From Syntrophaceae bacterium UBA7520 (GTDB taxonomy: Bacteria > Desulfobacterota > Syntrophia > Syntrophales > Smithellaceae), in NCBI GenBank assembly GCA_002478265.1, contig DLNC01000040.1, positions 46,256-110,255 on the forward strand: DNA of 64,000 bases, read 5' to 3'. Shown one piece after another: positions 34,297 through 43,020 of this stretch. Under the pieces are notes generated by a model that had not been told where the DNA came from, did no database searches, and was given only the letters and a program-made list of their open reading frames with translations. Within the stretch, counting starts at the first letter, position 1. The number at the start of each line of letters is the position of its first letter. Made by a program: the position numbers and the translations under genes.

Positions 34297-35136
34297 TTAC
34301 AATGATCGGGCGAAAAATACCAAGTACCGGCCTGATGTTTCCGCGCTGATGGCTACAGAGGCGTTGCATGCCGATTTTTCATCCGAAAAAATGCCAAAGA
34401 CCGTGGGGCCGCTGCCCGACATCAACGCGCCAAGCGCTCCATGCCGTAGCAATATCTCCTTTAAATCGCCTAATTCGGGATGCATTTGCAGAGAAACTTC
34501 TTCTAAATCATTATGTAATTCCCGTACTACATCACCTAAGGCCGAAAGCCGCGGCATGCTATAATTAATTTTTTCGCTTGTCAATCTTAAATTAAGATTA
34601 TCATAGACGGTTTTTGTGGAAAGGGGGAAGCGCGGATTGAGCAAAACCAGGTGTAATTGGGGTAGATTTTTGCAAGAAGTTAAGTTCTCGCCGATGCCGG
34701 TGGCAAAGGCAGAATCGCCGAAAATGAAAAAAGGGACGTCCGCGCCCAGTTTCAGACCCAGTTGCATCAGCTCGTTTTTGCTTAAACCGAAAGAACACAA
34801 CTCATTGAGCGCCATTAATGTAGCGGCCGCATCTGAGCTGCCGCCGCCCAATCCGGCGGCAGTGGGTATTTTTTTGTCAAGAGTGATTTCCACGCCTGAC
34901 GTATAATTTTTATGGGCAAAAATAAGCCGCGCCGCACGAAAAACCAAATTATCCTCGACATTTGGCAGATCGGACGCGGAACAATGCAGTACGATTCCTT
35001 CCGGGCGGTGTTGAAAGGAAAGCTCGTCAGAGAGGGAAATTTTTTGCATCAGGGAAAAGATTTCGTGATAACCATCCGGCCGCCGGCTTAAAACGCGCAG
35101 GAAGAGATTGATTTTTGCCGGAGCCTGCCAAATCAT
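34297..35136 (-). CDS. ispE: 4-diphosphocytidyl-2-C-methyl-D-erythritol kinase
   Basis: GHMP kinase of the MEP isoprenoid pathway; it phosphorylates the 2-hydroxyl of CDP-methylerythritol. 279 residues. The opening APAKINLFLRV, the ATP loop TAAGLGGGSSDAAATL, the LGADVPFF block and the C-terminal GSGPTVFGIF are all present. The ATG at 35136 has AAGGG upstream; a TTG further upstream, inside the DUF1844 gene, is unlikely. It begins one base after the DUF1844 stop. Confidence 0.96.
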   Translation of the reverse strand: MIWQAPAKINLFLRVLSRRPDGYHEIFSLMQKISLSDELSFQHRPEGIVLHCSASDLPNVEDNLVFRAARLIFAHKNYTSGVEITLDKKIPTAAGLGGGSSDAAATLMALNELCSFGLSKNELMQLGLKLGADVPFFIFGDSAFATGIGENLTSCKNLPQLHLVLLNPRFPLSTKTVYDNLNLRLTSEKINYSMPRLSALGDVVRELHNDLEEVSLQMHPELGDLKEILLRHGALGALMSGSGPTVFGIFSDEKSACNASVAISAETSGRYLVFFARSL

Positions 35137-35137
35137 T

Positions 35138-35548
35138 TCATCCCTTTTCTTTGACAAAACGCATTTTCAATTCGTAAAGAACGCCTTCAATTAGCTGATT
35201 TTCGTTTTCGTCGAGATTGCCCTTTGTTTTTTCACGGAGCATATCGAGAATATCAATGGTCTGTTTGACCGCCGGAAGGTTTTTTTCGCTTTTGCCTCCT
35301 TCCGGGTCGGGGAAGTCGCCGAAATGATACAGGGCGGAAGTGCTCAGTGACAAAACAAAGTTGGCAAAATTTACCGGTGGATAGTCTGCCTGCGCGTGAT
35401 GGATGGTTTCCTTTGATTTATCAGGAGAAGATTCCTTTTTGGGCGTTGCGGCTTCTTCCTCTTTATCCCGCGGACGGGGCTCGTCGGAATCCCCAAAGAG
35501 GCGCTTGTCTTTCACCACAAATCCGGAATCTTTTTTCTTCTCTTCCAT
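35138..35548 (-). CDS. DUF1844 family protein
   Basis: 136 residues. The N-terminal half is disordered and charged (Lys/Glu/Asp/Pro). The C-terminal half carries the DUF1844 pattern VNFANFVLSLSTSALYHFG, then QTIDILDMLREKTKGNL and ENQLIEGVLYELKM. The family is widespread next to metabolic genes, without a known activity. AGGAGG lies 8 bases before the chosen second ATG; the first ATG is only two bases from it. It sits between clpB and ispE, tightly spaced. Confidence 0.88.
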   Translation of the reverse strand: MEEKKKDSGFVVKDKRLFGDSDEPRPRDKEEEAATPKKESSPDKSKETIHHAQADYPPVNFANFVLSLSTSALYHFGDFPDPEGGKSEKNLPAVKQTIDILDMLREKTKGNLDENENQLIEGVLYELKMRFVKEKG

Positions 35549-35575
35549 TGTCATTGCCTCCTTTCAGGATGTATT

Positions 35576-38161
35576 TTATTTTTTTGCCAAGGTAATTTCG
35601 CCTTTTTTCGAAAGGCCGACGATGATTTTATCGCCTTCGGTAAATTTACCGGCGAGAATTTCCATGGACAGGGGATCAAGAATCATTTTCTGCAAAGCGC
35701 GTTTTAAAGGGCGCGCGCCGTAAACCGGGCTGTAACCGGTTTCTGCGATGTGCTTTTTCGCTTCTTCTGAAAGTTCAATGCTCATTTTACGTTCTTTGAG
35801 ACGTTTATCAATAAGCGCAAGCTGAATATCAATAATATGATTGATGTCCGCGGGAGTCAGCGCGCGGAAAGTTATGATATCATCGATACGGTTGAGAAAT
35901 TCCGGTTTGAAGGTCGCGCGCAAGGCTTCCATGGCGCGGTTATGCTTTTCCTGCGCATCGAGTGAAACATCCTGAATCCACTGGCTGCCCACGTTGGAGG
36001 TCATAATCACGATAGTGTTTTTGAAGTCCACCGTGCGGCCGTGACCGTCGGTTAAGCGGCCGTCATCAAGAATCTGCAGCAGGATATTGAAGACATCGGG
36101 ATGCGCTTTTTCGATTTCATCAAAAAGCAAAACACAGTAGGGGCGGCGCCGGACGGCTTCCGTTAGATAGCCGCCTTCATCATAGCCCACATATCCCGGA
36201 GGAGCGCCGATCAGGCGCGCCACGGCGTGCTTTTCCATGTATTCGGACATGTCGATGCGCACCATGGCCTGCTCGTTGTCAAACATGAATTCCGCCAGCG
36301 CGCGCGCGAGTTCCGTTTTGCCCACGCCGGTGGGGCCGAGGAAAATAAACGAACCGATCGGACGGTTCGGATCCTGCAGGCCGGAACGCGCGCGTCTGAG
36401 CGCAGAGGATACGGCGGTGATGCCTTCGTCCTGGCCGATGACGCGCATCTTTAGGCGCTCTTCCATATGGATAAGTTTTTGCACATCGCTTTCCATCATG
36501 CGGGAAAGAGGTATGCCGGTCCAATTGGAGACAACTTCAGCCACGTCTTCCGCGTCCACTTCTTCCTTGAGCATCTGTTTGCTTTTCTGGATATCGGTGA
36601 GCTTTTCCTGGTCTTTTTCCAGTTCCTTGTTAAGCTCTACCAGCTTGCCATAGCGAATTTCCGCGGCCTTAGCGAGATCGCCGTCACGCTGCGCGTTGGC
36701 TTCTTCGATCTTTAGTGTTTCCATCTGACTTTTGATACTCTGTATTTTTTTGATAATGTCTTTTTCGCTCGACCAGTGCGTTTTCATCTGGTTTAAGTTT
36801 TCTTTGAGCGTGGCAAGTTCTTTTTCGATTTTTTCACGCCTTTCTTTGGTGCTTTTATCCGTATCGTTTTTGAGTGATTGCTTTTCAATTTCCAGCTGGA
36901 TAATTTTACGGTTAATGATGTCGATTTCGGAGGGCATGGAATCAAGCTCGATCCTCAGGCGCGAAGCGGCTTCGTCAATCAAGTCGACGGCTTTGTCCGG
37001 CAGGAAGCGATCGGAAATATAACGGTTGGAGAGAGTCGCCGCGGCGATTATCGCGGAATCCTTGATACGCACGCCGTGATGGACTTCGTAGCGTTCCTTG
37101 AGGCCCCTTAAAATGGCAATGGTATCTTCCACAGTCGGCTCTTTGACAAAAATCGGCTGGAAGCGGCGTTCCAGCGCCGCGTCTTTTTCTATGTATTTGC
37201 GATATTCATTGAGTGTCGTGGCGCCTACGCAGCGCAATTCGCCGCGCGCCAGCGCGGGTTTGAGCATGTTGGAGGCATCGACGGAACCTTCCGCAGCGCC
37301 GGCGCCAACGACGGTATGGATTTCATCGATGAACAGAATTATCTGACCTTCGGAGCTTACAACTTCTTTTAAAACCGCTTTGAGCCTTTCTTCAAACTCG
37401 CCGCGGTATTTCGCGCCAGCCACCAGCGCGCCGATGTCCAAACCGATAACGCGTTTGTCTTTTAAATTATCCGGAACATCGCCGTTGACAATTCGCTGAG
37501 CCAATCCCTCGACGATGGCCGTCTTGCCCACGCCTGGCTCGCCGATCAAGACGGGATTGTTTTTTGTGCGCCTGGAAAGAACCTGCATAATGCGGCGGAT
37601 TTCCTCGTCGCGGCCGATAACCGGGTCGAAAGCGCCTTTTTTTGCCAGCTCGTTAAAGTCTTTCGCGTAGCGTTCGAGTGCCTGATATTTTCCTTCAGGA
37701 TTTGGGTCGGTAACGCGCTGATTGCCGCGGATGTCGACCAAAACTTTAAAAATACTGTCTTTGGTGATTCCGGCCTTGCGCAGAATTTTCGCCGCTTCTC
37801 CGGCCTTTTCCTCAGTGATGGCGACGAGAACATGCTCGGCGCTGACATATTCATCTTTCAATTGCGCGGCTTCAGTGAGTGCCTTATCGAAAATTTTATT
37901 AAGACGGCCGGAAAGATAAGTCTGTCCCGCTCCGCCTTCAACGCGCGGCTGTTTTTCCAAAAATCTGACCAGCTCTTGTTCAATCTGGCGCGGAGTAACG
38001 CCCAGCTTGCTAAGGATCGCCGCGGCAATGGAATCCTGCTGACGAAGAAAACAAACGAGAAGATGTTCAGGTTCGATAGACTGATGTCCCAGAGAACCGG
38101 CATAGGACTGGGCCTCCTGCAGTGCTTCCTGAACTTTCAGCGTAAATTTATCAAAGCGCAT
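35576..38161 (-). CDS. clpB: ClpB disaggregase (Hsp104 family)
   Basis: ATP-driven hexamer that pulls proteins from aggregates together with DnaK. 861 residues: Clp N domain (1-145), AAA-1 with Walker A GEPGVGKTAIVEG and Walker B ILFIDEIH, the coiled-coil middle domain (about 400-530, with the long KQSLKNDTDKSTKERREKI arm) and AAA-2 with GPTGVGKTELARA, ending in the C-terminal D2-small domain. The ATG has GAGGA upstream. It follows the diadenylate cyclase by 16 bases, so they are probably co-transcribed. Confidence 0.97.
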   Translation of the reverse strand: MRFDKFTLKVQEALQEAQSYAGSLGHQSIEPEHLLVCFLRQQDSIAAAILSKLGVTPRQIEQELVRFLEKQPRVEGGAGQTYLSGRLNKIFDKALTEAAQLKDEYVSAEHVLVAITEEKAGEAAKILRKAGITKDSIFKVLVDIRGNQRVTDPNPEGKYQALERYAKDFNELAKKGAFDPVIGRDEEIRRIMQVLSRRTKNNPVLIGEPGVGKTAIVEGLAQRIVNGDVPDNLKDKRVIGLDIGALVAGAKYRGEFEERLKAVLKEVVSSEGQIILFIDEIHTVVGAGAAEGSVDASNMLKPALARGELRCVGATTLNEYRKYIEKDAALERRFQPIFVKEPTVEDTIAILRGLKERYEVHHGVRIKDSAIIAAATLSNRYISDRFLPDKAVDLIDEAASRLRIELDSMPSEIDIINRKIIQLEIEKQSLKNDTDKSTKERREKIEKELATLKENLNQMKTHWSSEKDIIKKIQSIKSQMETLKIEEANAQRDGDLAKAAEIRYGKLVELNKELEKDQEKLTDIQKSKQMLKEEVDAEDVAEVVSNWTGIPLSRMMESDVQKLIHMEERLKMRVIGQDEGITAVSSALRRARSGLQDPNRPIGSFIFLGPTGVGKTELARALAEFMFDNEQAMVRIDMSEYMEKHAVARLIGAPPGYVGYDEGGYLTEAVRRRPYCVLLFDEIEKAHPDVFNILLQILDDGRLTDGHGRTVDFKNTIVIMTSNVGSQWIQDVSLDAQEKHNRAMEALRATFKPEFLNRIDDIITFRALTPADINHIIDIQLALIDKRLKERKMSIELSEEAKKHIAETGYSPVYGARPLKRALQKMILDPLSMEILAGKFTEGDKIIVGLSKKGEITLAKK

Positions 38162-38177
38162 AAATTAATCCTCTTTT

Positions 38178-39050
38178 TTAATCCGTCGGTTTTTCAATGG
38201 TGACGAACAATTTCCCGTTTTTAAAAACGCTGACATTTCCCGAAGATTCGGAAATCACAAATGCCACAGCCTTCGTAACGTTGGTGATGCCCGCGGCGGC
38301 AATATGGCGGCTGCCCAGGCCGGAAGGCAAATCACGGATATCCGGCGCCGCGTTCAAATGACGGCCCGCGGTGACTAAAACGCCGTTGCTTTTGATGACA
38401 AAGGCGCCGTCAATAGCGGAAAATTCCTTGATAGTTTCCTCCAAATCCGGATTAAGGATATTGAGCTTCTCTTCGGAATAACCCAGAAACGGATTGATGA
38501 TCATTTGCTGCGAAAGCTGCATGACTTTTTCGTCGTCTCCCAGCACGAAAATCGTGCCGACCTTTCTGTATTCACGTCCCTGTGCCGCCAGTTCGCAGGC
38601 AAGATTAAGGACGGCGTTGAATACTTCCGGTTGAATATCTTCAAGAACGTCACTGATAAAATCGGAGGTCAGAATTTCAAATTCCTTCCCCACGTCAATA
38701 ACGAAAATGCTGTCGGCGTAGCCGAACTTGGGCACGCCGCTGAGCGCGATGATTTTGTCGCCTTTTTTGAAGAGTCCCAAAACGATGCCTTTGGCGATAG
38801 CGATCTTGATTTTGCCCAGCCGGGTAAGATTGACGTTGGGGATATCGAGCTTTTTAGCAAATTTATCAATATCTTCAGGCAGTTGCTCTTTTTCCCGGGT
38901 AACAAAAATCACGGCCGTATTTTTTTTGATTTCTTCGGCCAAAGCGATTATTTCCGGGGTGATATCCACGCAAACTAAAAATGCGTTGGCTTTTACCGCC
39001 CGCGCGATTTTTGTCGCGTGTTCGACCATGGTCTTGGTGATGGATTTCAT
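38178..39050 (-). CDS. dacZ: Diadenylate cyclase, DacZ-like (PK-like domain plus DAC domain)
   Basis: Predicted to make cyclic di-AMP. 290 residues. The N-terminal part (about 1-125) resembles a pyruvate-kinase-like alpha/beta domain, an arrangement I associate with archaeal DacZ. From about 130 the DAC (DisA_N) domain shows RKVGTIFVLGD and the DGA motif (214-216) in SAIDGAFVIKSNG. The RHR motif is changed: GSRHIAAAGIT has R248, H249, I250. No DisA HhH domain follows, so a DNA-scanning role is unlikely. AGGGA precedes the ATG. Divergent from rpoH. Confidence 0.85.
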   Translation of the reverse strand: MKSITKTMVEHATKIARAVKANAFLVCVDITPEIIALAEEIKKNTAVIFVTREKEQLPEDIDKFAKKLDIPNVNLTRLGKIKIAIAKGIVLGLFKKGDKIIALSGVPKFGYADSIFVIDVGKEFEILTSDFISDVLEDIQPEVFNAVLNLACELAAQGREYRKVGTIFVLGDDEKVMQLSQQMIINPFLGYSEEKLNILNPDLEETIKEFSAIDGAFVIKSNGVLVTAGRHLNAAPDIRDLPSGLGSRHIAAAGITNVTKAVAFVISESSGNVSVFKNGKLFVTIEKPTD

Positions 39051-39077
39051 CTGTTCGTCCCTGATTTTATTGGCTTT

Positions 39078-39106
39078 AGTTTAAGCATCAAAACTTTTTC
39101 TGTCAA
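39078..39106 (-). promoter_or_regulatory. Candidate promoter of the diadenylate cyclase-clpB transcript
   Basis: Minus-strand TTGACA (39106-39101) is a perfect -35. A 17-base spacer leads to TAAACT (39083-39078, 4 of 6). It lies 27 bases before the ATG and is back to back with the rpoH promoter. Confidence 0.55.
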
Positions 39107-39123
39107 GCTGTGTTACAAATATC

Positions 39124-39152
39124 TTGACCGCAAAATTTTTGTTGGATAAAAA
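39124..39152 (+). promoter_or_regulatory. Candidate promoter of rpoH
   Basis: TTGACC (39124-39129), 17-base spacer, TAAAAA (39147-39152, 4 of 6), 36 bases before the rpoH start. The promoter is of sigma-70 type; no heat-shock sigma-32-type box is seen. Confidence 0.45.
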
Positions 39153-39188
39153 GTAATTAGTCATAAAACCGCAAGGAGAAACGTTGCT

Positions 39189-40061
39189 TTGAAGCTACCC
39201 GCCGTAGTCGGCACGCTTGACCTGTACATCGCCGAAATCAACCGCTTCCCGCTTTTGAGCGCGGAGGAAGAATTCAAAATAGCCGTGCGGCTGAAAAAGT
39301 ATAACGATATGGAGGCGGCGGAAAAACTTATTGTTTCCAATCTGCGTTTTGTCGTAAAAATCGCTCACGAATACCGCAATTACGGATTTAAGCTGGCTGA
39401 CCTTATTCAGGAAGGCAATATCGGCCTGATTCACGCGGTGAAAAAATTCGACCCTTACAAGGGGTACAGATTGATCTCGTACGCCGTCTGGTGGATACGC
39501 GCCTATATTCAGAATTATCTGATCAGGTCGTGGAGCATCGTCAAAATAGGAACGACGCAGGCGCAGCGTAAGCTTTTCTTTAAGCTGAGCCAGGCAAAAA
39601 AAGAACTGGAAACCCTTTCCAAAAAAAATCCTGAATTTGCCGAAATCGCCGCATCCCTGGGCGTCAAGGGTTCGGAAGTGGAAGAGATGAACCTGCGGTT
39701 GGGCGCGCGCGATGTCTCTCTTCATGAATTTATCGGCGATGAAGGCGAAAGCACGCACATTGACTTGTTGGCTTACGATGGCGATAACCAGGAATCACAA
39801 TTGATCAAAAGCGAAGAAAAAAGTTTGGTGCAAAGGAATATCGCGGGCGCCCTGGCAAACCTTACGGAAAGGGAAAGCTATATAATCGTTAACCGCGTAA
39901 TGGCGGATAATCCTGAAACTTTGCAGGAAATCGGAAATAAATTCAATATCACACGCGAACGCGCACGCCAGATAGAAAAACAGGCGCTCAAAAAAGTGCA
40001 ACTGGCCCTGCCATACCTAAAGCATGATTATAAGAAAAAAACATCCGAAGCCAAGAAATAA
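39189..40061 (+). CDS. rpoH: Heat-shock sigma factor RpoH (sigma-32)
   Basis: Directs RNA polymerase to heat-shock genes. 290 residues. Region 2 includes NLRFVVKIAHEYRNYGFKLA, then DLIQEGNIGLIHAV and WWIRAYIQNYLIRS. The RpoH box (QRKLFFKLSQ) marks sigma-32 rather than RpoD. Region 4 ends with ERARQIEKQALKKVQ. TTG is the start, with AAGGAG 10 bases before it; no other start fits. It sits divergent from the diadenylate cyclase-clpB genes and its stop abuts that of dnaB. Adjacent clpB is a likely RpoH target (inference). Confidence 0.95.
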   Translation: MKLPAVVGTLDLYIAEINRFPLLSAEEEFKIAVRLKKYNDMEAAEKLIVSNLRFVVKIAHEYRNYGFKLADLIQEGNIGLIHAVKKFDPYKGYRLISYAVWWIRAYIQNYLIRSWSIVKIGTTQAQRKLFFKLSQAKKELETLSKKNPEFAEIAASLGVKGSEVEEMNLRLGARDVSLHEFIGDEGESTHIDLLAYDGDNQESQLIKSEEKSLVQRNIAGALANLTERESYIIVNRVMADNPETLQEIGNKFNITRERARQIEKQALKKVQLALPYLKHDYKKKTSEAKK

Positions 40062-41414
40062 TCAAGCGCTATCCGCGCGGGCGAGGTTTTCGAAGCTCGT
40101 GAACCTTTCCAGAAATGCCAGCTTAACCATGCCGGTGGGGCCGTTTCTTTGCTTGGCGATGATGATTTCCGCGGTTCCTTTTTCCGGATTGTCGTCTGAT
40201 TTATTGTAGACTTCATCCCGGTAAATGAAGGCGATGACATCCGCGTCCTGTTCGATGGCGCCCGATTCGCGTAAATCCGCCATCTGCGGTCGGCGGTTGG
40301 GCCGCTCTTCCACCTTACGATTCAGCTGGGAAAGCGCGATTACCGGAACTCTGAGTTCCTTGGCCAGGGCCTTCAAGGAGCGGCTGATTTCCGATATTTC
40401 CTGTTCGCGCGATTCGCGGTAGCTGCCGGTGCGCATCAATTGAATATAATCCACGATAATCAAACCAAGTCCCTGGTCGGCTTTCAGACGACGCGATTTT
40501 GCCTTCATTTCCAGAACGGTTATCGCGGGGGTGTCATCGATAAAAATCGGCGCGTCGGATAATTTTCCTGCGGCGGTCGTCAGTTTCGGCCAGTCCGTTT
40601 CGCCTAAAAAACCCTTTCTCAGTCGTTGAGAGTCAACCTTGGCCTCCGAGGCCAGAAGGCGGAAGGCAAGCTGTTCTTTGGACATTTCCAGGGAAAAAAT
40701 CGCCGCCGGTGTTTGCGCTTCCAACGCGGCATACTGGGCGATATTCAGCGCGAACGAAGTTTTTCCCATGCTGGGCCGCCCGGCGATAATGATCAGCTCC
40801 GACTTCTGCAGGCCGGATGTTAGGTCGTCCAGTTTTTCAAAGCCGGTGGGCACGCCGGTGATGAGTTCCTTGCGTGAGAAAAGTTCTTCAATGGAACGGA
40901 AACTGTCTTTGACTATTTCCCTGATCGGAAAAAAAGAAGGGCGGACTTTATTTTCGGAAATTTCGAAGATGCTGTGTTCGGCTTTATCCAGAAGCTCATC
41001 GACATCGGAACCGGTTTCGTAACAACTGTTGATGATATCAGTGGCCGAGCCAATCAGGCCGCGCAGAATAGCTTTTTCCTTTACGATCTTTGCGTAATTG
41101 GCAACATTTGCCGCCGAAGGAACATTATCGACCAGAGACGCTAGATAAGCGGTTCCGCCGACGGAATCCAGCATGTTTTTCCCCTTAAGCGCGTTGCTCA
41201 GGGTTATTAAATCGACAGGCTCGTTTTTTTCGGATAGCTCAACGATAACATCGAATATCTTACGGTGCGCTTCGCTGTAGAAATCGTTTTTGGATATGAT
41301 TTCCAACGCGCTGTTAATGGCGCTGTTTTCCAGCAAAATGCCGCCCAGGATAGATTGTTCAGCTTCGATATTCTGCGGCGGAACTTTATACAGGGAAGGA
41401 TCGGTCTCTTTCAT
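40062..41414 (-). CDS. dnaB: Replicative DNA helicase DnaB
   Basis: Hexameric ATP-driven helicase that unwinds DNA at the replication fork. 450 residues: the N-terminal DnaB domain (PPQNIEAEQSILGGIL), the helicase core with Walker A AGRPSMGKTSFAL, Walker B IIVDYIQLM, and the SQLNRKVE and ESGAIEQDADV motifs. Its ATG overlaps the rplI stop by one base (TAATG), so they are translationally linked. The stop abuts rpoH's, tail to tail with no terminator seen. Confidence 0.97.
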   Translation of the reverse strand: MKETDPSLYKVPPQNIEAEQSILGGILLENSAINSALEIISKNDFYSEAHRKIFDVIVELSEKNEPVDLITLSNALKGKNMLDSVGGTAYLASLVDNVPSAANVANYAKIVKEKAILRGLIGSATDIINSCYETGSDVDELLDKAEHSIFEISENKVRPSFFPIREIVKDSFRSIEELFSRKELITGVPTGFEKLDDLTSGLQKSELIIIAGRPSMGKTSFALNIAQYAALEAQTPAAIFSLEMSKEQLAFRLLASEAKVDSQRLRKGFLGETDWPKLTTAAGKLSDAPIFIDDTPAITVLEMKAKSRRLKADQGLGLIIVDYIQLMRTGSYRESREQEISEISRSLKALAKELRVPVIALSQLNRKVEERPNRRPQMADLRESGAIEQDADVIAFIYRDEVYNKSDDNPEKGTAEIIIAKQRNGPTGMVKLAFLERFTSFENLARADSA

Positions 41415-41860
41415 TACTTTTCGCCGGTGACGTTGACTTTCAACTCGGCCTCGACGCCGGAGGTCAGCTTGATTTTAACTTTAAACTCACCCAGAGATTT
41501 TATATGCTCGCTGATAATGATCATCTTGCGGTCGATATCGAAATTTTTTTCTTTAAGCGCTTCTTCGATGTCCTTAGCCGTTACCGAACCGAAAATTTTA
41601 TCCTGGTCGCCGAGTTTGCGCCTAAAGGTAAGAGTCACATTAGCCAGGGCCGCGGCCAGATTCTCGGCGTCTTTATGTTCCTTTTGGGCCTTTTTCAGTA
41701 TATTTTGCTTTTGCAGTTCGGTCATTTTAATATTTTTTTCATCAGCCTCAATGGCCAGACCCTTGGGAATCAGGTAGTTACGGGCGTAACCGTCATTAAC
41801 CTTAATTAAATCGCCTGCTTTGCCCAATGACGGGACTTTTTGCTTTAAAATCACTTTCAT
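41414..41860 (-). CDS. rplI: Ribosomal protein bL9
   Basis: 148 residues. The opening MKVILKQKVPSLGKAGD, the connecting Lys-rich helix around KNIKMTELQKQNILKKAQ and the C-terminal domain are standard for L9. GGAGAG precedes the ATG; a longer in-frame start is rejected because family members begin here. It is separated from rpsR by a yrbL-like gene rather than following it directly. Confidence 0.97.
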   Translation of the reverse strand: MKVILKQKVPSLGKAGDLIKVNDGYARNYLIPKGLAIEADEKNIKMTELQKQNILKKAQKEHKDAENLAAALANVTLTFRRKLGDQDKIFGSVTAKDIEEALKEKNFDIDRKMIIISEHIKSLGEFKVKIKLTSGVEAELKVNVTGEK

Positions 41861-42047
41861 GCAATCTCTCCGTGAAAAAAATATCAATAAATCAAGAGGA
41901 TGGAATTAACTCGCCCTTATTGTTCTTTGTGAAGTTATCTCCTTTGTTATCATAAAAAAATAAATATCTGCAATGAAAAAATAAAATTCATCCCAAAGAA
42001 ATTATTTTAGCGCATGATCTCAGGGGCTTGATTATTTTTATCGCAAT

Positions 42048-42665
42048 TCAGTGCGTCTGGGAAAATTTGTTTTTCAAGAATTCATTGTCCGGAAACTGGT
42101 GAAGAAGCGATGAAATAAAGCGCCGCCATTTGCGTTTAATTTTCCATTGAGCTAAAAAATCAAAATAACTGGAGACGGGAATAAATTCGGAATTGCCTAT
42201 GTCATCGATGATGACCAGCCGCCGCTCGTCAGGGGCGATTTTTTGATAGACGATATTTCTCGCCTGGATGTGCATTGTTAAAATTTTCCAGCGCATCAGG
42301 TATTCCCTGAGCAAATCAAAAGAAGCGTCCAGCAAGCCGTATTCCCGCTCTGAAAAAGGGAGATGAGTAAGGTAATATTCCAGGCTTTTCGAAATACTGC
42401 CATCGAAATCACGGATTAAATCAAAAACGTAACCTCTGCCGCGATTGGTGATAACCTCGCCGTGAAAGGCGGGCAGCATCGTAAAAGGGATATTTTTTTT
42501 GACAAGGAAGCGGTAATACCTTGCTTCGCGAAGTGTTTCGGTAAGCGCGCTTCCTTTGACGGAAGGCAGCAGAATCTTGATTAAAAGATTTTTGTTATCG
42601 GGATGAACGTAGCACTCGCGATGCTTGCCTTTGGAAACAAAATAAGACGAATCAAGGTTGAGCAT
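42048..42665 (-). CDS. yrbL: YrbL-family protein-kinase-like protein
   Basis: 205 residues, starting at the ATG nine bases into a TTG-initiated frame. The pattern KGKHRECYVHP near the start, a K in LLIKILL, the catalytic-loop-like MHIQARNIVYQ and the metal-site-like VIIDDIGN fit the YrbL (PhoP regulatory network) family, whose fold is kinase-like. The canonical catalytic HxD is replaced by MHIQ, so activity is doubtful. It lies inside the ribosomal protein cluster between rpsR and rplI. Role unknown. Confidence 0.78.
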   Translation of the reverse strand: MLNLDSSYFVSKGKHRECYVHPDNKNLLIKILLPSVKGSALTETLREARYYRFLVKKNIPFTMLPAFHGEVITNRGRGYVFDLIRDFDGSISKSLEYYLTHLPFSEREYGLLDASFDLLREYLMRWKILTMHIQARNIVYQKIAPDERRLVIIDDIGNSEFIPVSSYFDFLAQWKIKRKWRRFISSLLHQFPDNEFLKNKFSQTH

Positions 42666-42702
42666 TATTTCCAAGCTTTTTCTTTATTGGGCAGCGGCAC
42701 TG

Positions 42703-42728
42703 GCGCCGGGAAGCGTAGCTCCCGGCGC
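42703..42728. repeat. GC-rich hairpin between yrbL and rpsR
   Basis: GCGCCGGGA (42703-42711) and TCCCGGCGC (42720-42728) form a perfect 9-base stem with an 8-base loop. The T-rich run (TTCTTTTT) follows on the plus strand, but the genes are minus. On the minus strand no U run follows, so it is unlikely to be an efficient terminator; it may attenuate read-through from rpsR into yrbL. Confidence 0.6.
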
Positions 42729-42747
42729 TTCTTTTTGAGGTTAAGGC

Positions 42748-43017
42748 TTATTTGTTTTCAGCGGCCACAAAGGGCATGATCGCGATGGCACGTGCTCTTT
42801 TTATCGCTACCGCCAATTCTCTCTGATGTCTGGCGCAATTGCCGGTGATGCGGCGCGGCATGATCTTGCCTCTCTCGGTTACGAAATTGTTCAGAACCGC
42901 TGGATATTTATAATCTATCTTAAGGTTGGAATCGGTGCAAAAACGGCAGAATTTTTTCCGGTGGAAAAATTTTTTTTGCGAGTGTCTTACCGGTTTGTCT
43001 GTATTGTTTTGTTCCAT
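42748..43017 (-). CDS. rpsR: Ribosomal protein bS18
   Basis: 89 residues, small-subunit protein that binds next to S6. It has the C+ form with zinc cysteines KFCRFC and NCARHQ. The core PRRITGNCARHQRELAVAIKRARAIAIMPF is typical at the end. It begins 3 bases after the rpsF stop. Confidence 0.96.
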   Translation of the reverse strand: MEQNNTDKPVRHSQKKFFHRKKFCRFCTDSNLKIDYKYPAVLNNFVTERGKIMPRRITGNCARHQRELAVAIKRARAIAIMPFVAAENK

Positions 43018-43020
43018 GTT

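Noticed and set aside
42703..42728. Terminator for rpsR
   Set aside because: The T run lies on the plus side, but the genes read on the minus strand; kept only as a hairpin.
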